DNA of 32,270 nt, taken from assembly GCA_947647555.1 (NCBI GenBank), contig CANSKT010000011.1, positions 1 to 32,270 on the forward strand. Reading direction: 5' to 3'. This DNA is from an uncultured Peptococcaceae bacterium (GTDB lineage Bacteria > Bacillota > Dehalobacteriia > UBA4068 > UBA4997). Below the pieces are notes generated by a model. It ran no database searches. It was not told where the DNA came from and saw nothing but the letters and a program-made list of their open reading frames with translations. Shown one piece after another: positions 28,632 to 32,270 of this stretch (its first letter is position 1; each line of letters begins with the position of its first letter). The position numbers and the translations under genes are program-made.

Positions 28632-31600
28632 ATGGCTAAATTAGAGGATATTATTGTAGGCTGTAATGTTAATGGACTTGTTATAAACGAAACGGTTTCT
28701 GTTATTGCTATAAAATGGTATGGTAGTAATGTTATGCAAGTTACATATAAAGATACCAAAGGTAATTTAGGCGACCAACTCTTATACAGAGAAAATGAAG
28801 CCAATCTAAGCGTTTTGGATAAAAAACTGCCTTGGAGTTTTGATGCTGATGGAGAAATGCTAAGGCTTGTATCAGAAGCTTACCGTATAAATTTAGCTCA
28901 TTTATTTGACCCTTATTTGGCAGTACATACATCTGCTGTGGAGCCTCTACCTCATCAGATTTCGGCCGTTTATGAAGAAATGTTACCAAGACTCCCTCTA
29001 CGCTATATACTAGCAGATGATCCTGGTGCTGGAAAAACAATTATGACTGGTTTATTCCTAAAAGAATTGATAATTAGGGGAGATTTAAAACGGTGCTTGA
29101 TTGTTTCTCCTGGTAGTTTGGCTGAACAATGGCAGGATGAGCTGTTTCGCAAATTTAATTTGCGTTTTAATATTTTAACAAATGATGTAATTGAAGCTTC
29201 TGTAACAGGAAATATATTTACAGAAAATTCTTATTGCTATTATATTATTCGTTTGGACAAGCTTGCAAGAAATGATGTCTTACAAAATAAACTAAAAATA
29301 AGTGATTGGGATTTGATTGTGGTGGATGAGGCACATAAAATGTCCGCTACTGTTTGGGGAAATGAGCCTAAATACACGAAGCGTTTTATGGTTGGACGAC
29401 TACTTTCTAGCATAACACGTCATTTTTTGCTGCTAACAGCTACGCCACATAACGGCAAAGAACAAGATTTTCAGTTATTTATGTCGTTGATAGATCAAGA
29501 TAGATTTGAGGGTGCAGCACACACCAGTAATCACTCTATTGATGTTTCTGATGTTATGCGGCGTTTAGTGAAAGAGGAACTGCTAAAGTTTGACGGAACA
29601 CCACTGTTTCCAGAACGACGTGCTAACACAGTGAATTACACTCTTTCACCCAGAGAGATTAAATTATATCAAGCAGTTACCGATTATGTGGAACAAGAAT
29701 TTAACCGTGCCGATTCTTTAAGCAACGAACATAAAAATACAGTTGGTTTCGCTCTTACTATCTTGCAAAGGCGTTTGGCTTCTTCACCAGAGGCAATTTA
29801 TCAATCATTACGCAGGCGGCGTGAGCGTTTGGAAAATAGATTGACTGAAGAAAAATTGCAAAAGCAAGCTGAATATTATCAAAAATATGATTTATCTGAT
29901 TATGACGATGATGATTTGCCCTCGGCTGAATTTGAGGAACTAGAAGAAAATATTGCGGATCAGGCTTCGGCTTCAACTACGATCAGTGAATTGGAAGCGG
30001 AAATAAGCACTTTGCAAAGGCTTGAAAAATTAGCAGCTGAATTGCGTACCAGTGGTGCTGACCGTAAATGGGATGAATTATCTAAGCTTTTGCAGGATAA
30101 TGATGAAATGTTTAGCGAAGATGGGCAGAGAGAAAAACTGATTATTTTTACCGAACATAGAGATACACTACGCTATTTGGCAGATAAAATCAAGACACTG
30201 TTTGGCGATGATAGATCAGTAGTACAAATTCATGGCGGTATGCTGCGAGATGAACGCCGCAAGGCTGAGGAACTGTTCAAGCAAGATAAAGATGTGCGAA
30301 TTATGATTGCTACTGATGCCGCTGGTGAGGGCATTAACTTGCAAAGAGCGCATTTAATGGTGAATTATGATTTACCTTGGAATCCTAATCGTTTAGAGCA
30401 GCGTTTTGGTAGAGTTCACCGTATTGGTCAAACCGAGGTTTGTCATTTATGGAATTTAGTAGCTAAAGAAACAAGAGAGGGGCTTGTTTTTCAGCGGCTA
30501 TTTGAAAAACTGGAAGAAGAACGCAATGCCCTTGGTGGTAAGGTTTTTGATATATTAGGTAAGGTTAGCTTTGAGAATGAATCGTTGCGTGATTTGCTGA
30601 TTAAAGCGGTACGTTATGGTAATAAACCAGAGGTTAGAGCCAGACTGTGGCAGGTTATAGATGATTCGCTTGACAAGGCAAAATTACAGGAGTTACTGGA
30701 AGAAAGAGCCTTGACCGAGGACTCCATGGATATTAGCAAAGTTATGAAGATTAAGGAGAATATGGAGAGGATTGAGGCTCATAAATTGCAGCCACATTTT
30801 ATTGAAGCTTTCTTTGTTGACGCTTTCAAAAGTGTAGGCGGTTCTATACGGCAACGTGAGGGTAGGCGTTATGAAATTATTAGAGTGCCAGCCGCTGTAA
30901 AAAATCGAGATATGCAGATTGGCTTTGGTGCGCCGGTTATAGACAAATATGAGCGGATTTGTTTTGATAAAGACGATTGTAATTTGCAGGGACAAAAGCC
31001 AGCAGAGCTTATCTGTCCCGGACACCCTTTATTGGAGGCTACACTTGACTTAGTGCTGGAAAGAAATTTCGAGCTATTGAAACATGGTACTATTTACATT
31101 GATGATTCTGATTATGGTACAGAGGCTCGCCTATTATTCTACATAGAGGACTCTATTCAAGATGGAGTTATACTTGAGAACGGCGCTAAACGCATTATTT
31201 CTAAAAATCTTCATTTTGTGGAAATGCAAGAGGACGGTACTGCTAAAAACGCCGGTTATGCACCTTATCTTGATTATCGTTCGGCAACCCAGGAGGAAAC
31301 AGCAGCAATTTTGGATTTTGCCAGAACACAAAGCTGGCTAACGAATGGCGTTGAAGATTTGGCTTTGCAATATGCGATTGCCGAGATTGTGCCGCAACAT
31401 TTTAATCAGGTTCGGCAGCATAAAAATAAAATGCTGGATAAAATTGCCAAGGCTGTTAAAGAGCGTTTGACTTCCGAAGTTCAGTATTGGGATAATAGGG
31501 CTAATACTTTAGCCGAAAAAGAATCTTCTGGCAAAATCAATGCCAAACTTAACTCACAAAATGCCAGAAAAAGAGCTGACGATTTAGAAGCACGTTTACA

Positions 31601-32138
31601 TAAACGCATAGAAGATATTGAAAAAGAAAAAATGATTTCTGCTACTCCACCAAATATTGTAGGCGGTGCATTGATAATACCCAAAGGACTGTTGCATATT
31701 TTGACAGGCAAGCCTCTGCCGGATACCTTTGGGCAAACTGATAAACAAGCTATTGAATATGCTGCCATGAAAGCGGTTATGGACATTGAAAGTGAATTAG
31801 GCTATCTGCCAAAGGATGTAAGTGCGCTAAAATGCGGCTATGATATAGAATCAAAAATACCAGAGGAAATTGCGCAAAATGGTTTTACCTTAAGAATGAT
31901 TGAGGTTAAGGGCAGAGCCAAGGGAGCGACCAGCGTAACGGTTAGTAAAAACGAGATTTTAACAGCACTAAATAAACCGAATGAGTATATTTTAGCTATC
32001 GTTGAAGTTGACGGGGAACAAACGCATACAACCTACTTGAAACAGCCATTTAAGAAAAGTTTGGATTTTGCGGCAACCAGTGTGAATTTTAACATTAAAG
32101 AATTGATAGATGGTTCGGAGGTTTTATATGGAGATTGA
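28632..32138 (+). CDS. SNF2-type helicase with C-terminal DUF3883-like domain, probable defence protein
   Basis: The 1,168-residue protein has a complete superfamily 2 helicase core: PGAGKT at 131-136, VDEAH at 231-235, LLLTATPHN near 267-275, an acidic insert (YDDDDLPSAEFEELEENI), then IFTEHRDTLRYL, IATDAAGEGINLQ and EQRFGRVHRIGQ. The last 130 residues carry a DUF3883-like domain (IESELGYLPKDVS, GYDIES, MIEVKGRAKG), whose GYDI...EVKG pattern resembles PD-(D/E)xK nuclease folds. Helicases of this layout occur in anti-phage systems such as DISARM (DrmD is an SNF2 helicase) and related restriction-like operons. The ATG follows GGAGG. The gene is more A+T-rich than the transfer genes and overlaps the next gene by 11 bases. 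The specific system cannot be named from this window. Confidence 0.85.
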   Translation: MAKLEDIIVGCNVNGLVINETVSVIAIKWYGSNVMQVTYKDTKGNLGDQLLYRENEANLSVLDKKLPWSFDADGEMLRLVSEAYRINLAHLFDPYLAVHTSAVEPLPHQISAVYEEMLPRLPLRYILADDPGAGKTIMTGLFLKELIIRGDLKRCLIVSPGSLAEQWQDELFRKFNLRFNILTNDVIEASVTGNIFTENSYCYYIIRLDKLARNDVLQNKLKISDWDLIVVDEAHKMSATVWGNEPKYTKRFMVGRLLSSITRHFLLLTATPHNGKEQDFQLFMSLIDQDRFEGAAHTSNHSIDVSDVMRRLVKEELLKFDGTPLFPERRANTVNYTLSPREIKLYQAVTDYVEQEFNRADSLSNEHKNTVGFALTILQRRLASSPEAIYQSLRRRRERLENRLTEEKLQKQAEYYQKYDLSDYDDDDLPSAEFEELEENIADQASASTTISELEAEISTLQRLEKLAAELRTSGADRKWDELSKLLQDNDEMFSEDGQREKLIIFTEHRDTLRYLADKIKTLFGDDRSVVQIHGGMLRDERRKAEELFKQDKDVRIMIATDAAGEGINLQRAHLMVNYDLPWNPNRLEQRFGRVHRIGQTEVCHLWNLVAKETREGLVFQRLFEKLEEERNALGGKVFDILGKVSFENESLRDLLIKAVRYGNKPEVRARLWQVIDDSLDKAKLQELLEERALTEDSMDISKVMKIKENMERIEAHKLQPHFIEAFFVDAFKSVGGSIRQREGRRYEIIRVPAAVKNRDMQIGFGAPVIDKYERICFDKDDCNLQGQKPAELICPGHPLLEATLDLVLERNFELLKHGTIYIDDSDYGTEARLLFYIEDSIQDGVILENGAKRIISKNLHFVEMQEDGTAKNAGYAPYLDYRSATQEETAAILDFARTQSWLTNGVEDLALQYAIAEIVPQHFNQVRQHKNKMLDKIAKAVKERLTSEVQYWDNRANTLAEKESSGKINAKLNSQNARKRADDLEARLHKRIEDIEKEKMISATPPNIVGGALIIPKGLLHILTGKPLPDTFGQTDKQAIEYAAMKAVMDIESELGYLPKDVSALKCGYDIESKIPEEIAQNGFTLRMIEVKGRAKGATSVTVSKNEILTALNKPNEYILAIVEVDGEQTHTTYLKQPFKKSLDFAATSVNFNIKELIDGSEVLYGD

Positions 32139-32270
32139 GGAAATAAAGAAAAGGAATTATATTTTTATCGCTAATGGTATGGATCCTGCATTAAAAGGTT
32201 TTTCATTAGATGGTTGGGAAGTGAAAACTATTCATAAAAGACCGATTGAAAATGAAACTCCTAATAAAAT
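32128..32270 (+). CDS. Unknown gene, 3' end beyond window
   Basis: The frame opens at ATG 32128, inside the last codons of the helicase gene (GGAG at 32117-32120 is the ribosome site), and stays open for 47 codons to the window end: MEIEEIKKRNYIFIANGMDP, then ALKGFSLDGWEVKTIHKRP. I do not recognise the family. The 11-base overlap indicates translational coupling with the helicase, so it is probably a partner in the same system. The visible part has no methyltransferase or nuclease motif. Confidence 0.65.
   Translation, partial: MEIEEIKKRNYIFIANGMDPALKGFSLDGWEVKTIHKRPIENETPNK

Overview
The window is most of the transfer region of an integrative conjugative element (ICE) from a Bacillota host, probably a gut anaerobe. 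The evidence is strong GGAGG-type ribosome sites, a PrgI/VirB4/NlpC-P60 type IV secretion system, a sortase and an LPXTG surface protein. The gene order (ParB-like, DUF3846, ArdC-like, MobC, relaxase, PcfB-like, VirD4, Maff2/VirB2-like, VirB6-like, MT-A70 methylase, PrgI, VirB4, NlpC/P60) resembles Tn1549/CTn4-type elements of Clostridia. No integrase, attachment site or RNA gene lies here, so the element continues beyond the window and the host genus cannot be fixed.

Layout. Positions 1-4075 hold a likely leading region: a ParB-like protein (5' end cut off), a DUF3846 protein, an ArdC-like anti-restriction metalloprotein, and two unrecognised genes, the second broken by an in-frame TAA. Positions 4082-4175 hold three stacked inverted repeats, the best oriT candidate, directly before mobC and a MOBP-type relaxase (4231-5927) and a PcfB-like gene (5911-6525). 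Positions 6565-17892 are a surface module: a membrane-anchored exoprotein, a sortase, a secreted transglutaminase-like protein and a 2,809-residue adhesin with a thioester domain, about 24 CnaB/SpaA repeats and a terminal LPKTGY. Positions 18001-28188 hold a pentapeptide-repeat protein, the VirD4 coupling protein and the mating channel. They include one intact MT-A70 methylase and a second copy whose catalytic DPPW motif reads DPP-stop. From about 28210 the DNA becomes A+T-rich: a promoter/hairpin/terminator unit precedes a SNF2-type helicase with a C-terminal DUF3883-like domain and the start of an overlapping unknown gene. This looks like a defence cargo operon that runs off the window.

The most unusual signal is a 13-bp palindrome, GCTCAAWTTGAGC, often extended to 17-19 bp. 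It occurs 11 times, mostly between genes, twice at the 3' ends of the two methylase genes, and twice in frame inside the NlpC/P60 gene. It behaves like an element-wide operator or a REP-like RNA element. Two genes carry single nonsense codons, each explicable by one C:G-to-T:A change.

How the genes fit together (inference): relaxase plus MobC nick the oriT candidate, PcfB-like plus VirD4 pass the complex to the VirB2/3/4/6-like channel, and the NlpC/P60 protein opens the wall. The surface module supplies covalent adhesion for mating or colonisation. ArdC-like, the methylase and perhaps the pentapeptide protein protect incoming DNA.
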